Positions 21,063 through 31,618 of a stretch of 33,054 bases of DNA are shown piece by piece; position 1 is the stretch's first letter, and each line of letters begins with the position of its first letter. Both the position numbers and the translations under genes were made by a program. The stretch lies in the NCBI GenBank assembly GCA_049999765.1, contig JBNGIQ010006039.1:32581-65634 (forward strand), read 5' to 3'. The notes beneath the pieces are model-generated. The model did no database searches. It saw only the letters and a program-made list of their open reading frames with translations, and was not told where the DNA came from. This stretch comes from Phaeoceros laevis (lineage: Eukaryota; Anthocerotophyta; Anthocerotopsida; Notothyladales).

Positions 21063-23146
21063 CCCGCATGCGGGCAGGTACAAGAGAGCTTTGGAGTGGA
21101 TATCCTTGCGTAGCATTTTTGTAGCGGCTCTAGAAGAGTGTGGTGATAGTGTGCTAAACGATCTAGAGAAAATAGTGTATGGCTGGAAGTATGCTGAGAA
21201 CTTGGCTTCCATGGTCTACAAACCTAGGAAGGTGTTCACAGATTTTTGTATAGAGGATTATAATCATATGTATATATGCCAGTGTATGAATGCCAAGCGT
21301 TTCAATAAGTTCCTGGACACAAACACTAACGAAAGCTCATATCTGAGTACAGGTTTGAAAGGTTCCCACGTCAGAACCATGGATTGTAGCATAGTCAGAC
21401 ATCAAGGCCTGAGAAAGGTTTCCAAATGGGTCTCAATCACATCCCTGCCCGTCCAACTAAGCTACAGCCCGCATTGATGCCATCGTAGCTGCGTTTTTGG
21501 AGGTTGTCAAGGTACTTCGCAAACTAGGCCATTTCTTCCCGAATGATTGGCTGGAAAAAGCAACGCGAACCCTCACAGAGGCATGCTGGATGGAGTTAAA
21601 GACTGCTGCAAAGCGAAACAAAGAGAAGCAGATTCATGAACCTGCAATTTTCCAGGATGAAAATGCTATGGATGAACTGACATGGTTACTCAAACATGTG
21701 TACATAGCAGGTCTCGACAAGGCGGCCAATTCTCCATGTTTCATTTGTATAGCGCACATTCGATATCAGGCGTTGGGCAGGCTCTCAAGCCCTGACTTTA
21801 CGCATGTGGATACCAATCCACAAGAAACTGTAAGTAAGATGCAAAGTGAAATTGCTGACTTGTTGCCAGAGATTTCTGATGACTTGGAACTGGAACTTCC
21901 ATACCTCATGGCCACATTTAAGCAGCATAAGATGAAGTACCGTTGGCTTACCAACGCACATGACTGCTGCTTCTCTGTAATTGCTGATTTGCTCACTACT
22001 GCTTCCAATGGCCTTTTCCCTAAGCTTAAACGATGGGCAGCTGGCAAAGAGCAAGCATACAACAGATTTTTATAGGTGCAGACTTCCATGTATTGGATTA
22101 CCACGTCTACTCTTGAGGTTGCCCTAAATTTGCCTGCACAAATGGCTGATGTGTTTGTGGCAGATATAGCTCGTTGTTACGAGGCCATACCCACAACAGG
22201 GAAGGATGCCCTCTCTACAGCAATTGCGGCCTGCATCCAAATAGCATTTAAACAAGCTAACGTGGGGCATAGGTCACAGCAGCATCTGTTTGTGAGGTTC
22301 GATCACAAAAGAACCAAGTCCACAAATGCACGATGGGCGAGCAAGCCACCTGAAGATTCAGCTGCTAGCACATGGATACATTCTACAGATGAGAGAATGT
22401 GCAAGATGCATACTTGGCTGATGACTCATTGCTTCGTGCAATTTGGTAACCAGGTATGGCACCAAACCCTAGGTATTCCGATGGGTTTCTCTTGCTCCCC
22501 GATTTGGTGTAACCTGTACTTCTTTTATTACGAGTCTGCCTTTATCCAAAGGCTAGCTAAACTCGAAAGAGCTGACCTGATTGCCCTTTTTTGCCATGCT
22601 CGGAGGTACATGGACGACCTCTGTTGGTTCAATTCAAAGATTCCAGGAAAGTTCCTTGATCCATATGTGTTGAGAATTGTTGATTGTCCATATTGGATTT
22701 ATCCGCTTGACATAGTAAGCATAGAACCCGAAATTCAAGCCTTTGATAAAGATCAAGAGGGCAATGTAATCGGGGTAGATGCTCACTTTTTGTCATTCCG
22801 TTTCTCAATTACAAAGCCTGCTGATGGATGCTTCTCGTTCAGGAAATATGACAAGCGTAGAGCGCTGCCATTTCCCTTTGCACAGTTCATTCATCTGGCT
22901 TCCAACAGATCTATCTCTCAGGCATACAAAGTTATATTATCTCAGGTTTTTTCACTCATGTATATCTGCAGCTCTGCAGAGGATGCATGTGAAGAGGTCA
23001 TGCTGTTAATCAAAGCCTTTGTAGCTAACGGTTTCCAGCAGAGAAGACTAGCCTGCACTATCCAGAGGTTTCTTACAGAAGGCTGCTTCCCTGGTGCACA
23101 TGTGGATAAGGCAGATATCATCAGCTTCCTAAATGAAGATGGATAA
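21063..23146 (+). pseudogene. Broken reverse transcriptase, not Copia or Gypsy
   Basis: Conserved RT blocks appear in order across two frames: an N-terminal part (21063-21477), then 21497-22075 and 22076-23146. Motif A is FVADIARCYEAIP (about 22156-22190). Motif B region is LGIPMGFSCSPIWCNLYF (about 22469-22520). The catalytic box is RYMDDL with YMDD at 22607-22618. After it come IYPLDIV and a block ending SNRSISQAYKVILSQ. Breaks: a frameshift near 21462 and an in-frame TAG at 22073-22075. The pattern of G-I-P-M-G and W-C-N-L-Y-F-x-x-Y-E resembles Penelope-like elements or the cellular rvt genes rather than LTR or LINE RTs. I see no GIY-YIG domain, integrase or RNase H near it. The catalytic Asp residues are intact, so decay looks moderate. 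Lineage is unassigned. Confidence 0.72.
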
Positions 23147-23177
23147 GGCAGATATCATCAGCTTCCTAAATGAAGAG
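23104..23177 (+). repeat. 37-bp tandem duplication at the RT 3' end
   Basis: Unit 23104-23140 (starting GGATAAGGCAGATATCATCA) is followed at once by 23141-23177 with one difference in 37. Because 37 is not a multiple of three, the second copy shifts the frame and the RT ends just inside it. It looks like a recent replication-slippage event. Confidence 0.92.
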
Positions 23178-25361
23178 ATCTGGTGTGTCAACTCCCTTTG
23201 AAAAAAGCGGAGTACAGCAACTACCTAAAGATACGTTCTATTTTCACGCATTTGGTTCCCTTTTAGCAAAATGCTCTTGTTTCTCATGTTGTGGTGTGCA
23301 TACCCTGTCAAGGGATTGCACACCGCAATCATCTTGTACGGGGAGGTCTTTTTGCTGCACACTGGGATGGTGGAGGGTTACATACATACATTTTACGTGG
23401 TATGTATGTATGATATACAACATCACAGTTCTGATTATTTGTGCTTTTATAGCTTGGAAGTAACATGGCGGCCCCCATGGGCTCCAACAGCCGGCAAATC
23501 TATGGCACTATGGATGCACAATGAGTTGCGTGCCAGCAGGGATCCTAACGGATTCGTTATTAATGCAGACCTCCAGCCATTGGAGAATGCAGTAGCCAAA
23601 AAATGACGGCGGGCCCCTGGCCAACGCCGAAGGTGCAGAAAGGACTTTTTAAGTCGGGAAGCTGCTAGAAACTGCCCCTTGTGACCCTGACAGTGGAGCA
23701 AATGTGTTAAGAATTCAGAACTTGGTGATTCAGGATCTTTTAGCTAACATCTGTCTGTGAGTGCTTTTTTGCCGTCATCTCCATCTAAGAATTTGCCGCC
23801 AATCTCCACAGCCCAATCATACAACCTAATGCTACTTAAGCCCCTTCTTCCAGCTGAGCTTGACACTTCCTACAAGCAATTGTCTCGCCCCTTTGCCTTG
23901 CTGCAAGCTCTCTCGCCAAACAGGCCCTTATTCTGCTGTTGGACTTCGGTCCTTTGCTCTGTCCTGTTGATCCCTACCTGTCCACTGCTGGACAGAGTCC
24001 CCATCTCTAATCTTCCTGCCCTCTCTTGGCCCTTGCCTGCTGCTAGGCCTTATACCCACCACCCAGCTTTCTGTGTAGCTGCCTTGCTGCTACACTTGAA
24101 TCAGCAGAATAGTGCCCTGGACCTGAATCAGCAGAGCAGTTCCTTGTGTTACTGGTTGCTATCATGTCTCAGCAGGTAAAGAAGGTATTTGATACTGGCT
24201 GCAATTTCGTTTCTCACCTGTTTCTTGCTTGTTGCATTTTTTGTTGCATGCTAGCTGCAGTTTGGTGCTCTGTTTCTTGATGCCTGTGAAGAATGACATC
24301 ACCAGTTGTGTAGTGGAGTTGGATTCTCACCAAGCTCCACTCGCACACAATGGTGTGCATGAATTTGGGAAACATACAGTGCTCAGCACTGTCCCACAAT
24401 GCTGAGAACGGAACAGTGTTACACCTGAATCTGCCTGACCCAGGGGACTAGAAATTCAAGCCAAGGATACTCGGCAGGCACTGACGACGGCGAGTTGAGG
24501 GACCGTCTTCACTACCCATCTGCAAACTGCTCCTTGTTTGTGATTTGGACATGGAGTTGTGAACCCTGTTCCAAACACATGTTAGAAATGTTGTTAGAGT
24601 GTGTGTGTAGCAAAGCTGCCTCAATGAAGCTTGGGACAATGCCAAAAACGTGACTAAGCCTGTGGCTGATTTTGTAAAGACTGAGCACTCTTCCCTGTTT
24701 ATGACCTCATGGCAATTCAGCAATATTCTGTTTTCAAAAACCCTCGCTGTAGACGATGTTGCAGACAACTTTTTGTGCAGGCATTGTGAAATGCATACGT
24801 GAAATTCTGAGCAATCGTTGCTGTGGTTGAGTGACTGCCAACTAGGATGGCTCCATCGTCATGCCTCATGGCTGCTCCTGGCCTTGAAGAATACCTTCAC
24901 TACCATCAGCCCTGGCCAAACACGGCAACTTGAGAACGGTTTTTTGCCCTTGTACATGAGAAACGAGACAGGTCCTGAAAAGGCAACTGTCAGTCACTAT
25001 TTTTGTGAACCTGTATGAATATATAAACATACATACATACCCTCATCAATCCGCTCCAACTCCAAAGCTAAAGTTTCGACTTTTAAGCCGCAAGTTTACC
25101 AATGCCAGCACACAGGAGTACTATGACAGCACGTTTCCAAAATGAAAAAGATACTTATACCATGAAGAAATGTGGAAACATTACCGACACAGAGACTTCC
25201 CATGCAACTATCATACAGACATACCAACAAGAACAACAGACATATCACATTGTCAGTTCGTTTCACACAACATTTCTGAATAGGTTGAGACCACTTCCAT
25301 CAAGGGGCCAAGCTATCAACCTCCAACCACTACGATACTCATACAGGAATTACATACTATT
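23178..25361. other. Gene-free region
   Basis: About 2.2 kb with no supported gene. The frame at 23757-24179 is Leu/Pro/Ser-rich and unrecognised; it contains an 18-bp-scale direct repeat (TGAATCAGCAGARYAGT, about 24098 and 24125). A small inverted pair of (TACA)n / (TATG)n lies at 23380-23415. No RNA gene was seen. Confidence 0.35.
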
Positions 25362-25495
25362 AGTGGCCGTCAATGGCCGTCAATAGCCTTCAATGGCAAT
25401 AGCCTTCATCGGCAATGGCCTTCAAATAGCAATGGCCTTCGATGGCAATGGCCTTCAATGGCCTCAAATGGCAATGGCCTCCAACAGCCTTCAGT
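25362..25495. repeat. Minisatellite of GGCAATGGCCTTCAA units
   Basis: Degenerate tandem array of about 15-bp units built on GGCAATGGCCTTCAA with variants (GGCCGTCAAT, GGCAATAGCCTTCA). No coding role is apparent. Confidence 0.85.
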
Positions 25496-26357
25496 GAGCA
25501 GCAGGGGAGCAGGTTGAAGGGACAGAACCTGTCGTTGCTCTAACATCCAGCTCTTCACTGGGTAGAAGTGTCAAGCCCGGCGTCCCCTCCTCCTCCCTCC
25601 TAAGCCAGCTGGCTGGCCTCTCGTGGATAAATGCTTGCCAGCATCCTGAAGGCTACTGACGGCCTTCAGGATTGGGCAGATTGAGACAGCGCTCTGCCGC
25701 AATCCAGTCCAGATTTTTCGCAAGGCGAGGCATCGCCGCCTCCTGAGGCCAGCGCACTCCTCGCTGCACCTCCCGCATCTGAGGCTTCCTTGCCTGAAGT
25801 GTTGGTGAACTGCTCCAGGGGCAGCAGCCCACCCTAGCACAGCCCCGGCATCCCAACCGAGCACAGGGCGAGAGAAAAGCAAGGATCAGAACAGAGCAGT
25901 AGGGAACAGAACAGCCGGGCACCAGAGCAACAAAGTCGCAGAGCAGTAGAGCAACACGTGATAATCATAGATACTGTAAAGAGTCAAAATGACAGGGAAA
26001 CAGCAGAGCAGCAGGCCATAGCCATGACTTTGGCAGGGAGACAAAGGGCATAGGTGACAAAGAGGCAGAGAAGCAAGTGCAAGGGTTTGTGTGCTCCGCC
26101 GCCATAGCCATAACCACTACTGGCCACCACCACCACAACCGTAACCACAAGATGCAGTGATGTAACACAGATGCACAGAGACACAGCTGAGCTCACAGTT
26201 AGGGGCATAGATGAAACACAGAAACAAGGGGGAGATGCAGGAAGTTCTCCCTGCTCCCTCGCCATAGCCGCCACTGTTGTAGCCGGCACCGCAACAGCCA
26301 CACCGCCCTGGCTGACGCCATAGCCACCATAGCCCGCTCATACCGCTCATACCCTGG
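25496..26357. other. Gene-free region, small Gly/Tyr-type frames
   Basis: About 860 bp without a supported gene. Minus-strand frames between 25984 and 26368 encode short GYGGG- and GGYG-like runs that recall glycine-rich proteins, but no single frame holds them. They may be a decayed gene or chance in CCRCCA-rich DNA. Confidence 0.3.
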
Positions 26358-27248
26358 ATGCTATGCAAGGGAGTTTGTATGAGACATGCTAGCCTCGAAA
26401 GATATAGGACCTCAAGGGAGGAAACCCCATCTCAGCTTGTGGATTCTGTAGTGCAGGCAGAGGCTGGAGAGGATAAAGAAATGCAAGGGGACGAAACGCC
26501 ACCGGAGGTTGGGGTGGATTTTCAAGTTGTCAAAATGACCCAGTTTAGGAAACATTCGCAGGGGTCGAAAGAGGAGACCCCTCCCCCCAGGGAAATCATG
26601 GACAGGCAAGGGTGGAGGACGCGAAGACACAAGCTCGAGGAAGCTATTGTCCCCGAGTACGTGGTTGCGATTCCCCTTTCTGGACCAGCTGCATGTCATG
26701 CAGCCACATGCTTTGGCAGGTGGCAGCCCTCGCCCCTCAACCAGCTGGCCTGCTAGCATCCAGGTCTAGCTCACAGAGGGCAGTGTACCGCTGCAGCACT
26801 CAACGGTGGCCCAAGAACATGCGGATCTGGAAATAGCTAGGGGTCGCAAGGGGAGTAAAAAAAAACAACAGCCTACCATCAAAAAGTTATTTGCAGCGAG
26901 AACACCAGCTCATGCTACTGAGTAAGAGACGGAAGCTGAATTTTCCATAGCTATTAGAGTTCGCTCATTTGTTGAAGGGGAATGGCATATCCTGGTGCAT
27001 CATCCAGGGCTAGGTCCATGGGGCTTTCCGCAAATCCACCCCCCCCCCAGCTTTAGAGCAAAAGCGAGCTGCGTAGCAGGATGAAGCAAGAGATCTTGAA
27101 GCTGCAATGCTTTGCAAATGATACATTCCTAGGGAAGGGAGTATGTATACTGGATGCCAAGGGAAGTAGTGGGAGGCTGTCGGGTCTAGACAGCCACGTT
27201 CCTCCTAGAGAGTGCAGCGATTCTATAGGATGGGCCCTAGTGGCGATG
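26358..27248 (+). pseudogene. Upstream half of LINE-type relic (ORF1-like)
   Basis: A polar, charged frame (26358-26756) is followed by a Lys-rich tail (RGRKGSKKKQQPTIKKLFAA, about 26840-26910) that recalls the ends of some LINE ORF1 proteins. The sequence continues, with breaks, to the chromovirus insertion point at 27248 and resumes after it at 31940. Assignment to the same element rests on position and on the TSD, not on a recognised domain. Frames are broken, so it is inactive. Confidence 0.45.
27244..27248. repeat. Left target-site duplication, CGATG
   Basis: CGATG directly before the left LTR matches CGATG at 31935-31939 directly after the right LTR. Five bp is the usual size for Ty3/Gypsy integrases. 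Confidence 0.9.
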
Positions 27249-27560
27249 TGTTACAGCAATCGTGAGCCTCGAGTATGGCTCGATTCCATTATTAAATAGT
27301 ATCACCCAAACGCACATAGATGGCCGCCGAGCTTATCCTGCAGCCCAGTGCGGTCCAATGACCAGCAGGAGCCCGCCGTTAACCCCTAGCTAAGCGGCGG
27401 GCTAGGCTTATTATCGGCACGCATTACTAAAGCTATCAAAAGGGTACCCGGTACCACCTGGCTCGTCACAGCATGCGACACCTGGCGGCACGTAACCCCA
27501 CACATAACCACACTGCTACCCTAGCTAGAGTAGCCTAACCAGCCCTGCCCTGCCATTACA
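27249..27560 (-). repeat. Chromovirus 3' LTR
   Basis: On the minus strand it begins TGTAATGGCAGGGCAGGGC and ends GCTGTAACA (TG...CA). It is 312 bp and matches 31619-31934 along its length with scattered substitutions and a few small indels. Confidence 0.92.
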
Positions 27561-27561
27561 A

Positions 27562-27834
27562 CTACTCCCGGGGGGGAGAGGCTTTGCCCTCGAAGCCTCG
27601 CACACGAAGGTGATGACGATGAATGTATGCCCCAAGGATTTCCTGGCAATGCTCCAAGTTGGCCAAGGGCTCCCAGGTTGCATCCGCCAAGGGATAACCC
27701 TTCCATAAGATCAAAAACTGCCAACGCTGGCGAACGTGCCAATGCCGAATGATCGCCTCCACTTCGAACTCAAGCTCGCCATAAGTGAGATCTGGAGGAG
27801 GCCTGGTCGGAGGCACGCCGTGGTAAGGCTTCAA
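27562..27834 (-). pseudogene. Integrase-C-terminal chromodomain
   Basis: The frame has YGELEFEVEAIIRHWHVRQRWQ, then FLILWKGYP and ATWEPLANLEHC, the classic chromodomain pattern (VExIL...R...LVKWKGYP...TWEP). In chromoviruses this domain steers integration toward particular chromatin marks. It directly precedes the 3' LTR. The domain itself reads intact, but the polyprotein upstream is broken. Confidence 0.9.
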
Positions 27835-27914
27835 AACAGATGTATGAAAAACATTGTGAATCCGGCTGTGCGGAGGCAGCTAGATCTGAAAAGCAGCGGG
27901 GCCGATGACCTTAG

Positions 27915-29008
27915 TCATAGGGAAGGTCCGACCCACCTGTCCGATAACTTGCGCATGCCAGGCAGGTTAAGATTGCGGGAGGAAAGCATCACCAAGTCGC
28001 CCTCTGCATAGGTGACATGCCTGCGATGCCGATTGGCTTGCTGAGCCTGGCAATTTTGAGCTTGCTGTACCTGTGTCCTGGCAAGCTGGAGCGCCTCAAT
28101 GCGAGCTCTGAGGTAATCTACGGCAGCTGGCACGCATGCATGCACAAGAATGACGGCATTCAGTAGAGTGCGAGGGCGCTGCCCACATAAAAAAAAGGGA
28201 CTCACACCAGTAGACGCATTAGGAGCGTTATTAAACGCAAACTCCACAAGGTGTGTGTGTGTGTGTAGGTATTTGAGGAGGTTGACACGATCCCATCAGG
28301 GTCCCCCCCTTGCCCATAGTTCCATAGGCCCCTTGCTCATAGTTCCTCCACCTTGTGGAGGAACTTTTCCCAAAGTTCTTGACGAGTACTTATATAAGCT
28401 CTCGGCATATCCTCTATCGATTGATTCGACCTCTATGTTGCTCCATCGCTCTGCGGATGGAATGCTGTGGAGAGCAGCAACTTGGTGCCCAAGCCAGCAT
28501 GTATCGCCTGCCAAAAGTGCGAAGTAAACCGGGGGTCACGATCTGAGATAATAGAACCTGGCAAACCATGTAAGCGATAGACATTCTACATGAACAGATC
28601 TGCAGCTTGTTCAGCTGTACACCCCTCAGTAGTAGGAACCAAATGCACCATGCGACTAAATTTATTAGCGAGCACCAAGATGGCGTTAAACCCATCATCT
28701 GTTACTGGCAGCCCAACCATAAAATCCAAGGATATCTGCTCCCAAGGGCGCAAGGGGACAGGAGTGGTTGCAGCAACCCACCTGGTTTGGTGCGGGAAGC
28801 CTTAATGCGCTGAAAAACATCACAAGTGAGGACAAAATCTCACACATCCTGCTTCATCTCTTTCCAGTAGTACTGCTCGGAGAGATGGCTTAGAGTGCGC
28901 CCAACCCATGGATGAGCGTGCAACTGTTGGCACGTCATGAGCTTCTTGTAGTAGGGCCAAACGTACATGCACTAAGTTAGGTACAAATAATCTGTCCTTG
29001 TAATACAA
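27915..29008 (-). pseudogene. Integrase remnants, split by an insertion
   Basis: Three parts are seen. At 28820-29008 is the zinc-finger end (YYKDRLFVPN, QEAHDVP). At about 28400-28480 is the core end (LLLSTAFHPQSDGAT, then AYISTRQELWEKFLHKV). At 27915-28247 is the C-terminal part (VEFAFNNAPNASTGVSPFFL, then LVMLSSRNLNLPG). A 98-bp insertion at 28248-28345 separates the core from the C-terminal part. Further stops and frameshifts exist, so no working integrase is encoded. Confidence 0.82.
28248..28345 (-). mobile_element. Short nested insertion with (AC)n tail
   Basis: A 98-bp insertion flanked by CTCCAC (28242-28247 and 28346-28351). Without it and one CTCCAC copy, the integrase reading continues in phase. 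On the minus strand it has an internal repeat (CTATGRGCAAGGGG twice), the core GGGCAAGGGGGGGACC...CAACCTCCTCAAATA and an (AC)n tail. A 3' simple-repeat tail plus a TSD suggests retroposition, as for SINEs or truncated non-LTR elements. Confidence 0.82.
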
Positions 29009-29264
29009 GAGTCCATCCTGTTCTGTCTAGTGGGGTCCTTGTGCCTAAGAACACGGTATGCCTCTCGTGCTTCGATGTCTACTGCCAAGGCTGCCTATAA
29101 TTCCTGCATCATGCCCGGTTGAACCCTCCATGAGGCCTTGACCAGGTTAACTTGCAGCCTGCTAAGAGCATCTGCTACTTCTGACTACCTTTCTTGTATT
29201 GTACCTCAAAACTAAACTGTTGAAAGAACTCTAGCCAACGGGCTTGTTTTCTGGACAGGCTTGG

Positions 29265-29630
29265 CTAGGTCTGTAGGTATCTAAGCAGACTATGATCTGC
29301 CTCTAAGATAAAGGAGACTCCTTCTACAAAACAACGCCATGTCTTAAGAGCCAGTACCTGAGCAAGGGCCTCCTTCTCGTGTGTGGACCAATTAAGTTCT
29401 GCTCCTTTCAACTTGTGGCTAAAAATGCTATCTATAGGCTGTAAGCCCTGCCCTTGATCCTGTTGCAACACCGCCCCCACGGCTAGGTTAGATGCATCAG
29501 TTGCAATCACAAAGGAAAAGCGGTAGTCAGGGTAAATGAGGACCGGAGCTGTAGTCATTGCCTGCTTTAAGCTGGTAAACGCCTGCTGCTGCTCAGACCC
29601 ACACGTCCAGTCCTTTGTCTTCTGGAACAA
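29265..29630 (-). pseudogene. Chromovirus RNase H fragment
   Basis: The frame includes FQKTKDWTCGSEQQQAFTSL, then VIATDASNLAVGAVLQQDQG and LNWSTHEKEALAQVLALKTW. These match Ty3/Gypsy RNase H (DASxxxxGAVLxQ, YxxxEKELLA). It is part of the broken pol. Confidence 0.9.
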
Positions 29631-29921
29631 GCCCGTTAAAGGAGCTACTATCTCAGTGAACCTATTTACAAATTTCCTGTAGTAGAAAGCTAAACCAAGA
29701 AATGACTGAACGTCAGAAACCTGTTAAGGTACGGGCCACTCCTCGACCACCTTCACTTTTGCTGGGTCCATTCGCACACCATCTGCATCAATGATATCTC
29801 CAAGGTATTCTATGCTGGTGGTAAGGAATTCACACTTACTGGTTTGAGCATACAATTTATGACTCCATAGCCTACTTAACACCTCTCTGAGCTTAGTGTA
29901 GTGTTCCTCCTTTGTCCTACT

Positions 29922-29978
29922 GATGTGATATGATGCACATGAGTTTATTTGAGGAGGTTGACACGGTTCCGTAGAGGA
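29922..29978 (-). mobile_element. Second short nested insertion, 5'-truncated
   Basis: A 57-bp insertion flanked by TCCTACT (29915-29921 and 29979-29985). On the minus strand it carries GTGTCAACCTCCTCAAATA, the 3' core of the element at 28248-28345, but a different tail. It lies just after the YLDD box of the chromovirus RT. Confidence 0.78.
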
Positions 29979-29999
29979 TCCTACTAAACAAGCACGTCA

Positions 30000-30436
30000 T
30001 CCAGGTATACCATGACATCCTATCCTATCAGATTGCTAAATACTTCGTTCATCAATCCCTGGAAGGTAGTAGGAGCATTTGTCAGCCCAAAACTCATGAT
30101 TAGCCATTCGAAATGGCCATACCTGGTGTTGAAGGCAGTCTTCTCCACATCCTCTTCCTTTACACGTATCTGGTGGTAACCTGCTACTAGATCTAGCTTA
30201 GAGAAAAACTGCACCCTTGTTAGACTCTCCAAGAGTTCATCGATCCTAGGCAAGGGAAAGCTATTGCGTTTTATAATATTGTTCAAACCCTGATAGTCTA
30301 TGCACATACGGAGGCTGCCATTCTTCTTCCTAGTAAATAGAATGGGAGCACCATAAAGGGAACGTGAGGGACGAATGTAACCTTTAGCCAATAGTTGCTG
30401 TATCTGTGTCTTTGCCAGGAGCTCTGCTGGAGACAT
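30000..30436 (-). pseudogene. Chromovirus reverse transcriptase fragment
   Basis: The frame 30020-30436 has GYIRPSRSLYGAPILFTRKK, RMCIDYQGLNN, FSKLDLVAGYHQIRV and FGLTNAPTTFQGLMN, in Ty3/Gypsy RT order. A TAG follows the last block, and YLDDVLV comes after it (about 30000-30015). Further stops and a nested insertion follow, so the RT is not functional as it stands. Confidence 0.93.
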
Positions 30437-30597
30437 CCGATATGTAGGCTGATGTGGTGGCTTGTGATCCCCTGGCAGCAGCTCGATCCCATGGTCACAG
30501 CCCCTGCTATGAGGCAGCCCTGGTGGCAGCCGTCGGCAAGCACATCTGTGAACTCCCCTAGTAGCTGCTGCAGTTTTGGATCACTCACTTTGTTAGT

Positions 30598-31085
30598 CTA
30601 CGGTGTTGTCTTGTTCTTGTGTCTAATGACAAACAACAAGAACTCCGTGCCCTTCTGCTTCAAGTCCTTGCGAATAACCTTCTCACTAACCTGATGGATC
30701 TGAGGTGAGGCTTTTCCAAACAGTGTGCGTGGCTGCCCGCCTTGGATCATAACCTGTTTTCCTCCCAAGGTGAGGACGAGCTCCTGTGTGCTCCAAGTGA
30801 CTGCAGGGTCATGGAACTCTAACCAAGGCATGTCGAGGATAGCATTGTATCCTCGGTCGAGGGTTGTGGCCACAAACTTCAAATGCTCTCTGTGATCCCC
30901 GATTCGTACATTCAAGCATTTGTTGAGCCTGGAAACCTGTGTTGCATGATGTCCATCTCCAAAACTCATACTCCCACTTCTTCTCTGGTTAGGAAACCAT
31001 GTTCTTGGGCAAATTTAAGCGACAAGAAATTGCTCGTAGCACCACAATCTATCATGAATACACATGATCTACCGTTTAACCGCCC
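30598..31085 (-). pseudogene. Chromovirus aspartic protease region
   Basis: At about 31038-31049 the minus strand encodes Asp-Cys-Gly-Ala (FMIDCGATSNFLS), the Ty3/Gypsy protease active-site pattern with Cys for Ser/Thr. Frame 30598-30969 continues with LKFVATTLDRGYNAILDMPWL, the usual end of the protease domain (ILGMPWL). A frameshift separates the two parts. Confidence 0.82.
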
Positions 31086-31209
31086 ATGCACCTTGAACAG
31101 GCTGCTGATCCTACCGCAGTCTGCCCCGTTGGGTTCTTGCAACCCTCAACCCTCACCCCTCGGGCTGAGGGATCTTGTTTTCCGCCTCCTCCAGATGGTT
31201 TAGTTGCCT

Positions 31210-31617
31210 TCAAGGCTGCATGCTGCATCCTTCCTGGGGTCGGTGCCCTCTATCATGGCCGCCCCTCGCTCCTCTGTCAGTTCCTCGTCCTCGAGGACAA
31301 GCTGGGGCCCGTGGGCAGTCAACTTGACGATGTCCCCATTCCCCGCAATTGAAGCATTCCCCTTCAAACTCCCGCATCTGTCCTAGTTCCATAGGCACAG
31401 GGCCATCGCCGGCTGGTCGTGGAGGGCGAGCGGCATATCCGTACCCTGGCCGCCATGACCGGGCACCATACAGGGCATCCACGAAGCTGCCCAGTATATG
31501 CGAATGTGCAAGGCTGTGTTGTATGGCAAGAGGGCAAGGGGCAAGAGCTCGAGCAGATGCTCTTCGTCCGTGGGATCGCTCATGCGGTGATGACGTACAC
31601 CGTGGCTCTGATACCAA
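31210..31617 (-). pseudogene. Short Gag remnant with CCHC zinc knuckle
   Basis: Frame 31210-31617 ends in a Gly/Arg-rich tail and holds CFNCGEWGHRQVDC (CX2CX4HX4C), the nucleic-acid-binding knuckle of Gag. The stretch before the knuckle is only about 80-90 codons, far shorter than a Gypsy Gag, so the capsid part has been deleted. Confidence 0.82.
31605..31616 (-). other. Primer-binding site for initiator tRNA-Met
   Basis: The minus strand reads TGGTATCAGAGC two bases after the 5' LTR. This 12-mer is complementary to the 3' end of plant initiator tRNA-Met and is the common PBS of plant Copia elements and chromoviruses. Confidence 0.92.
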
Positions 31618-31618
31618 T

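Noticed and set aside
26117-26368. Glycine-rich protein gene on the minus strand
   Set aside because: Gly/Tyr runs are split between frames and have no start or signal peptide.
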